A DNA stretch of 10,900 bases from Candidatus Egerieousia excrementavium. Its GTDB lineage: Bacteria > Bacteroidota > Bacteroidia > Bacteroidales > UBA932. This document shows, in pieces, positions 1-6,207 of the stretch; positions within the stretch are counted from its first letter, which is position 1; each line of letters begins with the position of its first letter. Where the stretch lies: assembly GCA_017694275.1 (NCBI GenBank), contig JADINB010000156.1, positions 1 through 10,900 of the forward strand, in the 5' to 3' direction. The position numbers and the translations under genes are program-made. The notes beneath the pieces were generated by a model. It saw nothing but the letters and a program-made list of their open reading frames with translations, made no database searches and had not been told where the DNA came from.

Positions 1-257
1 GTCCAGGGATTTCTGTGTTTGCCCTGCGTCTCGACAATCCACTTCATTGTCTCCTTGATCTTCTCCACGTCGCCGCCTGCCCTGCGTGATATTTCGGTAA
101 ATGACGCAGAATCTATGTTCAGTGTCTGCACGTTTATGAGGATTTCGTTGTCGTAAATCTCATCCATGTTGTTGTCGAGCTTGTTTGCCGGTTGGGGAAG
201 CACTCCCTTGGGCTCAAGAACTCTGTGAATACCGTATTTGTTACCTTTTTTCATCAT
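1..257 (-). CDS. kdd: L-erythro-3,5-diaminohexanoate dehydrogenase, N-terminal part (cut by window edge)
   Basis: Only the first 85 codons are visible; the gene runs off the left edge. By family knowledge Kdd oxidatively deaminates 3,5-diaminohexanoate to 5-amino-3-oxohexanoate with NAD+, releasing ammonia, in cytoplasmic lysine fermentation. The visible start is typical of Kdd: a short basic leader, then YGIHRVLEPKGVLPQPA (residues 8-24), then YDNEILINVQTLNIDSASF (35-53). The start is one of two tandem ATG codons (257-255 or 254-252); either gives the same protein but for one Met. No Shine-Dalgarno lies close by; an AGGAGA at about 291-296 is more than 30 bases upstream and next to the kce stop. 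The 40-base gap from kce and the shared strand suggest co-transcription with kce, kal and atoD. The identification rests on the conserved N-terminus and on the neighbours; the NAD-binding domain is outside the window. Confidence 0.9.
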   Translation of the reverse strand, partial: MMKKGNKYGIHRVLEPKGVLPQPANKLDNNMDEIYDNEILINVQTLNIDSASFTEISRRAGGDVEKIKETMKWIVETQGKHRNPW

Positions 258-297
258 GATTTTTTATTTTTAACGTTTTGACAATAAATTTCTCCTG

Positions 298-1122
298 TTA
301 TTTTGCCTTAAGGCCGAGAATCTCCCTTGCCTCAGCCGATGTGGCAACCTCGCGGCCCAGCTCTTTTGCAAGGCGTACCACCTTGGCCACAAGCTCACCG
401 TTTGACTTTGCAAGCACGCCTCTCTCTAGATAGAGATTGTCTTCAAATCCTACCCTTACATGGCCGCCCATTACAATAGCGGGAGCCGCAAGCTGGAACG
501 CATATCTGCCGATTCCCGTAGCAGTCCAGGTAGAACCGGCGGGAATGTTGTTTACAAGCCATGCAAGATTCTGGACAGTTGCAGGTGTGCAGCCGGGCAC
601 GCCAAGCACGAAATTGAACTGCATGGGAGCACCGGGCACAAGTCCTTTCCTTGCCATTGTAAGAATGGTGTCGAGATGCCCCATTTCAAAGCACTCGTAC
701 TCCGGCTTGATGTTGTTTTCAAGCATTCTCTTTCCGAAAGCCCTCATTGTCGGCATGGTGTTCTCGAAGACGTCATCTCCGAAATTACATGTCCCGCAGT
801 CGAGAGTCGCCATTTCAGGGAAAAGTTCTGTAGGCTGCAGGCGCTCCTCGGCAGTCATGCCTACTGCACCGCCGGTAGAGGGAATAATGATTACGTCCGG
901 ACACTCCTTATATATGGCATCCATACACTCTTTGAAACGCGCCTTGCTCTGGGTGGGAGTACCGTCGTCTTCCCTTACGTGCAGGTGCACAATTGCCGCA
1001 CCTGCATCTACAGCAGACTTGGCCTCACGCACAATCTCCTCCACCGTATAGGGCACGGCGGGATTCTGCTCCTTTGTTACCTCTGCACCGCATATTGCGG
1101 CCGTTATGATCAGTTTTGTCAT
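298..1122 (-). CDS. kce: 3-keto-5-aminohexanoate cleavage enzyme (BKACE/DUF849 family)
   Basis: A 274-residue protein of normal family length. Kce condenses 5-amino-3-oxohexanoate with acetyl-CoA, giving acetoacetate and 3-aminobutyryl-CoA, and uses a Zn2+ ion in a TIM barrel. The residues I recall from the Cloacimonas acidaminovorans enzyme are in place: zinc ligands H46 and H48 in VHLHVRE, plus E227 (family E230); pocket residues E14, S82, T106, E143, R223 and D228 (family R226 and D231, shifted by three). This makes a true Kce more likely than another beta-keto acid cleavage enzyme. The ATG at 1122 was chosen because the protein from there starts MTKLIITAAICGAEVTK, as in the family; the frame stays open upstream to 1245, but that part reads backwards through kal. 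The start lies 4 bases after the kal stop codon, so the two are probably translationally coupled. Confidence 0.95.
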   Translation of the reverse strand: MTKLIITAAICGAEVTKEQNPAVPYTVEEIVREAKSAVDAGAAIVHLHVREDDGTPTQSKARFKECMDAIYKECPDVIIIPSTGGAVGMTAEERLQPTELFPEMATLDCGTCNFGDDVFENTMPTMRAFGKRMLENNIKPEYECFEMGHLDTILTMARKGLVPGAPMQFNFVLGVPGCTPATVQNLAWLVNNIPAGSTWTATGIGRYAFQLAAPAIVMGGHVRVGFEDNLYLERGVLAKSNGELVAKVVRLAKELGREVATSAEAREILGLKAK

Positions 1123-1126
1123 GGCT

Positions 1127-1519
1127 CTATTTTTTATTTCTTTGACATTTTGCGGGGACCACGCATGTTCCGCTCGCGCGGCAGACCAACACGGGCTCGG
1201 GCAGTACGTCAGCCGCCGAATCCGAAATGTCGGGACGCGGCGCAATCACCTTCTTTGCCTCGAACACCATTTTACGGGAAGTATTGCCTACCGAAACAAT
1301 CTCTCCGGTAGCCTCGATATAATCTCCGGCATATACCGGAGCCATGAATTCAACGTTGTCGTAAGCCTTGAACAGACCCTCGTCGCCGTCATTGATAATA
1401 AGCAACTCGGTAGCGACATCTCCAAAAAGATTGAGCATTCTCGCACCGTCTACCAGATTTCCACCATAATGAGCATCATGACAGCTCATTCTGACTCTTA
1501 TTAATGCCTTTTTTGTCAT
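1127..1519 (-). CDS. kal: 3-aminobutyryl-CoA ammonia-lyase
   Basis: A 130-residue protein, the usual size of Kal, a single hotdog-fold domain. The enzyme removes ammonia from 3-aminobutyryl-CoA, the product of Kce, and yields crotonyl-CoA. The N-terminus carries the Kal signature: IRVRMSCHDAHYGGNLVDG (residues 7-25), followed by LFGDVATEL (31-39). The central FMAPVYAGDYIEATGEI stretch (58-74) is the typical hotdog beta-strand region. The ATG at 1519 begins MTKKALIRVRMS and there is no better alternative. The gene starts 20 bases after the atoD stop and ends 4 bases before kce, inside the same operon. The C-terminal 20 residues are polar and cysteine-containing and look less constrained. Confidence 0.93.
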   Translation of the reverse strand: MTKKALIRVRMSCHDAHYGGNLVDGARMLNLFGDVATELLIINDGDEGLFKAYDNVEFMAPVYAGDYIEATGEIVSVGNTSRKMVFEAKKVIAPRPDISDSAADVLPEPVLVCRASGTCVVPAKCQRNKK

Positions 1520-1539
1520 AGAACAGTTTTATGTTGTTG

Positions 1540-2187
1540 TTATTTTGAATAGATATAGTCTACAAACATGGCAGGCGTATGAACCGCCTCAGGTGCAATC
1601 TCTCCCACTTTCACCACTTTTTCAGCCTCGGCGATAACCAGATCTGCCGCAGTTGCCATAAGGGGATTGAAGTTCTGTGTAGTGCCCACATATACGAGAT
1701 TGCCGCTCTCGTCTGCAACGGTTGCGCCTATCAGCGCCACGTCAGCCCTGAGAGGCTTTTCAAGAAGATATGTCTTGCCGTCTACCGTCACTGTCTCCTT
1801 GCCTTCGGCCACTACGGTACCCATTCCCGTTGTAGTAAGCACACCGCCCAGGCCTGCGCCCGCTGCCCTTATTCTCTCTGCAAGCGTACCCTGAGGGGCA
1901 AACTCAATCTTAAGTTCTCCGCTGTTCATCTGCTCGCTGGTATTGGGGTTGGTTCCAATATGGGAAACAATCAACTTCTTAACCTGCTTGTTGGTTATGA
2001 GTTTTCCGTGAGCGACATCCGGGTAAGCGGTATCGTTACAAATCAATGTCAGGTCTTTTACCCCTGACTCTGCCAATGCGTCCAAAATGGCTGTCGGGCT
2101 GCCGGCGCCAAGGAAACCGCCGACCATTACCACCATACCGTCCTTAACCTTAGAAACGGCATCTTGCAAAGAAATTCTCTTGTCCAT
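1540..2187 (-). CDS. atoD: Butyrate/acetoacetate CoA-transferase, alpha subunit
   Basis: A 215-residue class I CoA-transferase alpha subunit. With a beta subunit it moves CoA from butyryl-CoA (or acetyl-CoA) to acetoacetate, forming acetoacetyl-CoA and free acid; here this would reactivate the acetoacetate made by Kce and release butyrate. The alpha-subunit signature DGMVVMVGGFLGAGSP is at residues 16-31, and GGVLTTTGMGT follows near 114-124. The catalytic glutamate of this family sits in the beta subunit, which is not found beside this gene: kal follows directly and the divergent control region precedes it. It is the first gene of the lysine operon. The ATG at 2187 has a strong AAAGGAGGAG 20 bases upstream, too far for normal spacing, and no in-frame start codon lies between. 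The substrate is inferred from context; an acetate- or succinate-type transferase is possible. Confidence 0.9.
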   Translation of the reverse strand: MDKRISLQDAVSKVKDGMVVMVGGFLGAGSPTAILDALAESGVKDLTLICNDTAYPDVAHGKLITNKQVKKLIVSHIGTNPNTSEQMNSGELKIEFAPQGTLAERIRAAGAGLGGVLTTTGMGTVVAEGKETVTVDGKTYLLEKPLRADVALIGATVADESGNLVYVGTTQNFNPLMATAADLVIAEAEKVVKVGEIAPEAVHTPAMFVDYIYSK

Positions 2188-2207
2188 ATAAAAAGATTTA
2201 AATTGTA

Positions 2208-2217
2208 CTCCTCCTTT
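2208..2217 (-). promoter_or_regulatory. Purine-rich Shine-Dalgarno-like site in the atoD leader
   Basis: On the minus strand this reads AAAGGAGGAG, a near-perfect anti-16S match, but 20 bases separate it from the atoD ATG at 2187. The codons between contain no ATG, GTG or TTG in the atoD frame. It may still help ribosome loading if the AT-rich spacer folds or is unusually tolerated, or it may be a leader element. Confidence 0.45.
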
Positions 2218-2249
2218 AGATTTGCGACAGTTTTAAGTCCATCTGTTCG

Positions 2250-2280
2250 CAAAATTAAAGAATTAAAAAATCATTTCAAA
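2250..2280 (-). promoter_or_regulatory. Bacteroides-type promoter for the lysine operon (atoD-kal-kce-kdd)
   Basis: Read on the minus strand there is a -33 box TTTG (2280-2277), 19 bases, then a -7 box TAATTTTG (2257-2250), matching the Bacteroidota consensus TAnnTTTG with normal spacing. Transcription should begin near 2246, giving a leader of roughly 58 bases before the atoD ATG. The match is by eye but complete in both boxes. Confidence 0.75.
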
Positions 2281-2307
2281 TAACAACATTGTTATATTTT
2301 CAAATAA
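2274..2307 (+). repeat. Direct repeat TTTCAAATAA, two copies 24 bp apart
   Basis: Identical 10-base copies lie at 2274-2283 and 2298-2307 and flank the palindrome at 2280-2295. The first copy contains the -33 box of the leftward promoter. A 24-bp period is a little over two helical turns, so both copies could lie on nearly the same face of the DNA. Low complexity makes chance a real alternative. Confidence 0.4.
2280..2295. promoter_or_regulatory. Perfect palindrome ATAACAA-CA-TTGTTAT, candidate operator
   Basis: Two 7-base arms, perfectly inverted, around a 2-base spacer. The site abuts the -33 box of the lysine operon promoter, with its centre about 41 bases before the inferred start of transcription. 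That is where class II activators of the CRP/FNR type usually bind, though the sequence is not a standard CRP, FNR or Rex site. A chance palindrome in AT-rich DNA is possible. Confidence 0.45.
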
Positions 2308-2360
2308 AAAACTGCCGAAAAAAACTTGGGTATAAAATTAATAAATTAAACTATTATTAA

Positions 2361-2368
2361 TACATTTG
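2361..2368 (+). promoter_or_regulatory. Candidate -7 box for the mscS-crt-hbd operon
   Basis: TACATTTG fits the Bacteroidota -7 consensus TAnnTTTG, 37 bases before the ATG at 2406. No TTTG or TTG is found at the expected 19-21 bases upstream, where the DNA is almost pure A and T, so this is a weaker call than the leftward promoter. The start of the channel gene follows a purine run (AAAAGGG, 2397-2403) that could act as a close ribosome site. Confidence 0.45.
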
Positions 2369-2405
2369 TAAGGCATTTTTACAAAACGGCAAACGGAAAA
2401 GGGCG

Positions 2406-3320
2406 ATGTTTTCAAATATACTTCAAACCAACACCACACAACCGGCAGACAGCACGGTCAATATTGTAGAAAACATAGGAGAAACCATAGGCGAACTGGC
2501 CGACATGCCTGTAAAGGACATTCTTGCGCTGCTTGCGGAAAACGCCCTCCACATAGGGCTGAAAGTACTGGCGGCAATTGTAATATACAGTGTCGGCGCA
2601 TGGCTCATACAAAGAGTGAAGAAACTGCTCAGAAAGATAATGACCAGGCGCAATGTGGAAGCTTCGCTAAGCTCGTTCATCCTCAGTTTCGCAAGCATCA
2701 CCATGACTGGGCTTCTCCTGCTTGTAACCATACAGACGCTCGGCGTAGACACAAGCTCAATCGTTGCCCTGATAGCAGGATCAGGACTGGCCATAGGTAT
2801 GGCCCTGAGCGGCACCCTGCAGAACTTTGCAGGAGGCATGATGATTCTTTTCTTCAAGCCTTTCAAGGTGGGAGACTATATTGAAACCCAAGGGTATGAA
2901 GGTACCGTACACTCAATACAGATAACCACTACAGTAATAAAGACTACAGACAACAAGACCATAGTCCTGCCGAACGGGGGGCTGTCGGGGAGCATAATAA
3001 ACAACTATTCCACTTCTGAAAAGAGAAGATGCGACTGGGACATAAGCATAGAGTACGGTTCAGACATAGAGATGGCAAAAAATGTCCTGCTAGAAATAGT
3101 GGGCAGGCATAAAAAGGTGCTTCAAGAGCCCGACAAGCCATTTGTAGCCTTGAAATCTCTGGCAGACAGCGCTATAATAATAACATGCAGAGTATGGGTA
3201 AAACGTGAGGATTATTGGGATACATTCTATGCCGTAAACGAAGAAATCTACAAGGAACTGCCAAAAAGGGGAATCGGCTTCCCATACCCTCAGATGGATG
3301 TGCATATAAAAAACAATTAA
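2406..3320 (+). CDS. mscS: MscS-family small-conductance mechanosensitive channel
   Basis: A 304-residue inner-membrane protein, close to the 286 residues of E. coli MscS. Such channels open under membrane tension and release solutes on osmotic downshock; some relatives export metabolites. Predicted helices are TM1 at about 49-70, TM2 at 88-109 and the pore helix TM3 at 117-150, rich in Gly and Ala (AGSGLAIGMALSGTLQN), running into FFKPFKVGDYI as in MscS. The beta domain contains VLPNGGLSGSIINNYS (187-202), and an alpha/beta vestibule domain completes the protein. The first 45 residues are polar and predicted periplasmic. It is the first gene of a plus-strand operon: its stop is 3 bases before the crt ATG. 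That link to CoA-ester genes is unusual and could mean a role in solute or acid balance during fermentation, which is inference. Confidence 0.92.
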   Translation: MFSNILQTNTTQPADSTVNIVENIGETIGELADMPVKDILALLAENALHIGLKVLAAIVIYSVGAWLIQRVKKLLRKIMTRRNVEASLSSFILSFASITMTGLLLLVTIQTLGVDTSSIVALIAGSGLAIGMALSGTLQNFAGGMMILFFKPFKVGDYIETQGYEGTVHSIQITTTVIKTTDNKTIVLPNGGLSGSIINNYSTSEKRRCDWDISIEYGSDIEMAKNVLLEIVGRHKKVLQEPDKPFVALKSLADSAIIITCRVWVKREDYWDTFYAVNEEIYKELPKRGIGFPYPQMDVHIKNN

Positions 3321-3323
3321 GTT

Positions 3324-4103
3324 ATGGAATACAGCAAATTATCAGTCAAAAAGGAAAACGGTACAGCCATTGTAAAAATCAACAATCCACAATCGCTAAA
3401 TGCGCTTGACAGCACTATACTTGGAGAGCTCGACGCTCTTTTCACCGAGCTGGAGAACGATTGCTCCGTCTCCGCGGTAATACTGACCGGTGAAGGAAAG
3501 GCTTTTGTAGCCGGAGCAGACATAACGGAAATGAGCGGCATGAATGCCTCGCAGGGCAAGGCTTTCGGAGAAAAGGGCGCAAGGGTATTCAGAAAGATAG
3601 AGCTTTTAAGCAAACCTGTCATTGCCGCCGTAAACGGTTATGCGCTTGGAGGAGGATGTGAACTTGCCATGTGCTGCGACATAAGAATAGCATCTGAAAA
3701 GGCAAAGTTCGGACAGCCCGAAGTAGGGCTCGGAATTACACCCGGATTTTCCGGCACACAGCGTCTTCCACGGCTTGTGGGAATTGGAAAGGCTAAGGAA
3801 CTCATATATACGGCCGACGTGATAGACGCAGGTGAGGCATACAGGATAGGATTGGTCAACAAGGTGGTGGAGCCTCAGGAACTTATGAACACAGCCATTG
3901 CACTTGCTGAAAAAATAGCAAAAAAGGCGCCGATAGCCGTAAAGAACAGCAAGGAGGCCATAAACCGCGGCATGCAGTGCGGCATGGATGAAGCGATAAA
4001 CATAGAGGCCAGTCTCTTTGGTCTGTGCTTTGCAACCGAAGACCAGAAAGAGGGCATGAAGGCCTTCATGGAAAAGCGTGAAGCAAAATTCAACAACAGA
4101 TAA
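3324..4103 (+). CDS. crt: Crotonase / 3-hydroxybutyryl-CoA dehydratase
   Basis: A 259-residue enoyl-CoA hydratase family enzyme of standard length. It reversibly hydrates crotonyl-CoA to 3-hydroxybutyryl-CoA. The oxyanion-hole regions are present (AGADI at 63-67 and ALGGG at 107-111), as are both catalytic glutamates: E113 in GGGCELAM and E133 in GQPEVGLGI. The following TPGFSGTQRLPR (139-150) is typical of short-chain crotonases. Set beside hbd and opposite kal, the likely substrate is the crotonyl-CoA made from lysine, taken on to acetoacetyl-CoA and acetate, or the reverse flow towards butyrate. No Shine-Dalgarno is visible; the start is 3 bases after the mscS stop, which suggests translational coupling. 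A broader fatty-acyl enoyl-CoA hydratase is less likely given the neighbours. Confidence 0.93.
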   Translation: MEYSKLSVKKENGTAIVKINNPQSLNALDSTILGELDALFTELENDCSVSAVILTGEGKAFVAGADITEMSGMNASQGKAFGEKGARVFRKIELLSKPVIAAVNGYALGGGCELAMCCDIRIASEKAKFGQPEVGLGITPGFSGTQRLPRLVGIGKAKELIYTADVIDAGEAYRIGLVNKVVEPQELMNTAIALAEKIAKKAPIAVKNSKEAINRGMQCGMDEAINIEASLFGLCFATEDQKEGMKAFMEKREAKFNNR

Positions 4104-4126
4104 CAACAATATTCATTTAATCAAAC

Positions 4127-4135
4127 AAAAGGAGA
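4127..4135 (+). promoter_or_regulatory. hbd: Shine-Dalgarno site of hbd
   Basis: AAAAGGAGA lies 7 bases before the hbd ATG at 4143. It is the clearest correctly spaced ribosome site in the window and fixes that start. The 39-base gap after crt holds no terminator-like hairpin, so hbd is read with crt. Confidence 0.7.
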
Positions 4136-4142
4136 AATTATC

Positions 4143-4988
4143 ATGAAAGTAGCAGTTGTAGGTACCGGCACAATGGGCAACGGCATTGCCCAGACATTTG
4201 CACAGGCAGGCCACGATGTAATTCTCAAAGGCCGTTCTGAGGCCTCTTTAGGCAAGGCCCACAAGGCAATAGAGAAGAGCCTTTCAAAAATGGTAGAGAA
4301 AGGCAAGATGGAAGCTGCCAGTAAAGAGGCAGCCATAGCAAAGATAAAAGACACTATGGCGTATGAAGATTGCGCAGATGCAGACCTTGTCATTGAGGTT
4401 GTTGCAGAAGACATGGCAATCAAAGAGGAAATTTTCAAGACTCTCGACAAGATATGCAAGCCAGATGCAATCCTGGCTACAAACACATCTTCGCTTTCCA
4501 TCACAGAAATTGCCTCGTTTACAAGCCGTCCTCAAAATGTAATAGGGATGCACTTCTTCAATCCCGTTCCCATGATGAAACTTGTAGAGGTCATAAAGGG
4601 CCAGCTGACCTCAAAAGAGGTGCATGACAAGATAGTTGCACTTGCCGCTGAGATAGGAAAAACTCCCGTAAGCGTAAATGAAGCTCCCGGATTTGTGGTA
4701 AACCGCATCCTCATACCTCTGGTAAACGAAGGTATAGGAATTTACGCAGACGGTGTGGCATCGAAAGAAGAGATAGACGAGGCCATGAAATTGGGTGCCA
4801 ACCACCCCATGGGGCCTCTTGCCCTTGCAGACCTTATAGGGCTCGATGTATGCCTTGCAATCATGGAAGTGCTTTACAATGAGTTCGGCGACAGCAAATA
4901 CAGACCTCATCCCCTGTTGAGGAAGATGGTAAGAGCCAACCTGCTCGGCCGCAAGACAGGAATAGGTTTCTACGATTATCGCAAATAA
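4143..4988 (+). CDS. hbd: 3-hydroxybutyryl-CoA dehydrogenase, probably NADP-dependent
   Basis: A 281-residue short-chain 3-hydroxyacyl-CoA dehydrogenase, the length of clostridial Hbd. It interconverts 3-hydroxybutyryl-CoA and acetoacetyl-CoA. The Rossmann motif is VGTGTMGNGIAQ (6-17). The catalytic set is present: S116 in NTSSLSI, H137 in GMHFFNP, E149 in KLVEVI, and N188 in GFVVNRI. The C-terminal part, with GANHPMGPLALADLIGLD (218-235) and GRKTGIGFYDY, closely resembles clostridial Hbd. After the second beta strand the sequence reads ILKGRSEAS (27-35), so the acidic residue that favours NAD is Gly and Arg-Ser follow. The NADP-using Hbd of Clostridium kluyveri has, from memory, RGRTEGS there, so NADP(H) use is inferred. 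It is the last gene of the mscS-crt-hbd operon, followed by a hairpin. Confidence 0.94.
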   Translation: MKVAVVGTGTMGNGIAQTFAQAGHDVILKGRSEASLGKAHKAIEKSLSKMVEKGKMEAASKEAAIAKIKDTMAYEDCADADLVIEVVAEDMAIKEEIFKTLDKICKPDAILATNTSSLSITEIASFTSRPQNVIGMHFFNPVPMMKLVEVIKGQLTSKEVHDKIVALAAEIGKTPVSVNEAPGFVVNRILIPLVNEGIGIYADGVASKEEIDEAMKLGANHPMGPLALADLIGLDVCLAIMEVLYNEFGDSKYRPHPLLRKMVRANLLGRKTGIGFYDYRK

Positions 4989-5013
4989 TCCTGCCGGATT
5001 TCCGTAATGTAAG

Positions 5014-5055
5014 AAAGGGGCTGTGACAAAATGAATGTTTTGATACAGCCCCTTT
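5014..5055. terminator. Probable bidirectional terminator hairpin between convergent genes
   Basis: Arms AAAGGGGCTGT (5014-5024) and ACAGCCCCTTT (5045-5055) are perfect inverted repeats of 11 bases. An inner CAAAA/TTTTG pairing (5027-5031 with 5038-5042) extends the stem and leaves a 6-base loop. The site lies 25 bases after the hbd stop and 6 bases past the stop of the leftward acyltransferase gene, so it can serve both strands. The T-runs after the stem are short on both strands. Confidence 0.8.
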
Positions 5056-5061
5056 AATATG

Positions 5062-6207
5062 TCAGCCTAACTGAAGAATCTCTTCCTTGCGGATAATCGG
5101 ATTGGCGTATATGCCAAGGAAAATTTCACGCAGTTCATCTGCATCGCACTCCTCTGTTCCATGGAGTTTGAACAACAGATAATTTTCAAATGCACTTTTC
5201 TGCTGTGGCGTATAATGCTCGCTGAACTTCTCAGTACCATGCAGAAGGTCGTAAGCTATATAGTTATTGCTCCACAGTTTGTACGCAGAGACAATGCGCA
5301 TGTCCATATCTGATGCCAGTTGCTTGAACCTCTCGTTTTTGTCCAGCCCGGCAGCATGTTGTACCTCCTGCATTGAAATCGGAGTGGTAAACTCTATATG
5401 GATATTTCCCTTGAACTGCATTATACCTGTCAGTATACTGTTCAAATCTTCATTGGCAGACTTCACATACTTGCGCCTTTTGGAAACATAAAGTTCAACA
5501 GCCTTGAGCAAATCGCACGGTTCGTACTCGTATGATATGGAAGCCGGAAGGATGCACAACTCAGAAAAGTCTTTCACAAAGTCTCCCGAGCCACTCATCT
5601 CCAACATTTTAAGCAAACCCTGTTCAGTATAGTCAAAACCGTCCTTTGTTCTGCCGTTACGCTGGGCAATCCAAATAGAACTCTTCTGCGAAGCCACATT
5701 GTACCTTATATACTTGGAGAGTTTCTGAGAAGAGGTATAGACCTCTCTTGGCGAAGTGCTTCTTACAACCTTTATCATCTTGTTTGTCCGGGCTATATCC
5801 TCTATGAAATCTGAAGTGATCAGGTTGTCCCCTACCGCTATCTCCGTTGTCTGTATATTGTGGTTGTGCAGGATTATGTTTATTATGGCAGAGTCGAGTA
5901 CAATATCGCGATGGTTGGTTATTATCAGGAATTTTTTCCCGCCATCAAAATTGGAAAGGCCACCGTAGGTAAGGCCCTTGGAGGTATCAGACAGAATCTT
6001 GTTTACAACAAAAGCCATTACCCTGTTCTGGAAATCATCCGTAGTCCTGCACGAGAGCAGAATATTCCTGAACTGCTCGTGATTTCCGTCGGGAAGAAGG
6101 TACTTTGCTATTTCATCGAGCAGGGGATTTGCTGCGATTCTCTCCATCGCAGCGGGTATTTCCATGTCAATATATGGTCTTATGTCATCGAACACTTTTA
6201 TATCCAT
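5062..6207 (-). CDS. Glycerolipid acyltransferase, PlsB/PlsC type
   Basis: A 381-residue protein with a glycerol-phosphate acyltransferase domain. Such enzymes transfer acyl chains to glycerol phosphate or lysophosphatidate in membrane lipid synthesis. The region LIITNHRDIVLDSAIIN (94-110) is the motif I block, and IWIAQRNGRTKDG (178-190) resembles the PlsB substrate block FxEGxRSRTG. In motif I five residues rather than the usual four lie between His and the aligned Asp. There is no clear membrane segment, so a peripheral inner-membrane protein is likely. The ATG at 6207 is preferred; the open frame continues to a TTG at 6255 deeper inside the peptidase gene, with weaker support. Its start overlaps the last 23 bases of the M28 peptidase gene, so the two are read together. 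The substrate (first or second acylation, or another acceptor) cannot be told. Confidence 0.75.
   Translation of the reverse strand: MDIKVFDDIRPYIDMEIPAAMERIAANPLLDEIAKYLLPDGNHEQFRNILLSCRTTDDFQNRVMAFVVNKILSDTSKGLTYGGLSNFDGGKKFLIITNHRDIVLDSAIINIILHNHNIQTTEIAVGDNLITSDFIEDIARTNKMIKVVRSTSPREVYTSSQKLSKYIRYNVASQKSSIWIAQRNGRTKDGFDYTEQGLLKMLEMSGSGDFVKDFSELCILPASISYEYEPCDLLKAVELYVSKRRKYVKSANEDLNSILTGIMQFKGNIHIEFTTPISMQEVQHAAGLDKNERFKQLASDMDMRIVSAYKLWSNNYIAYDLLHGTEKFSEHYTPQQKSAFENYLLFKLHGTEECDADELREIFLGIYANPIIRKEEILQLG

Noticed and set aside
1123..1245. Longer kce reading frame starting at 1245
   Set aside because: The extra 41 residues overlap the end of kal, have no family similarity, and the normal Kce N-terminus begins at the ATG at 1122.
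437..1311. Plus-strand open frames of 204 and 283 codons opposite kce and kal
   Set aside because: They are antisense shadows of two strongly conserved enzymes, with no domain-like sequence, odd composition and no ribosome site.
2217..2224. TAGATTTG on the plus strand as a second -7 box for mscS
   Set aside because: It fits the consensus but has no -33 box at proper spacing, lies about 180 bases from the gene, and overlaps the atoD leader.
2280..2295. Naming the palindrome as a Rex, FNR or CRP site
   Set aside because: The half-sites and spacing do not match those consensus patterns; only a generic operator call is supported.
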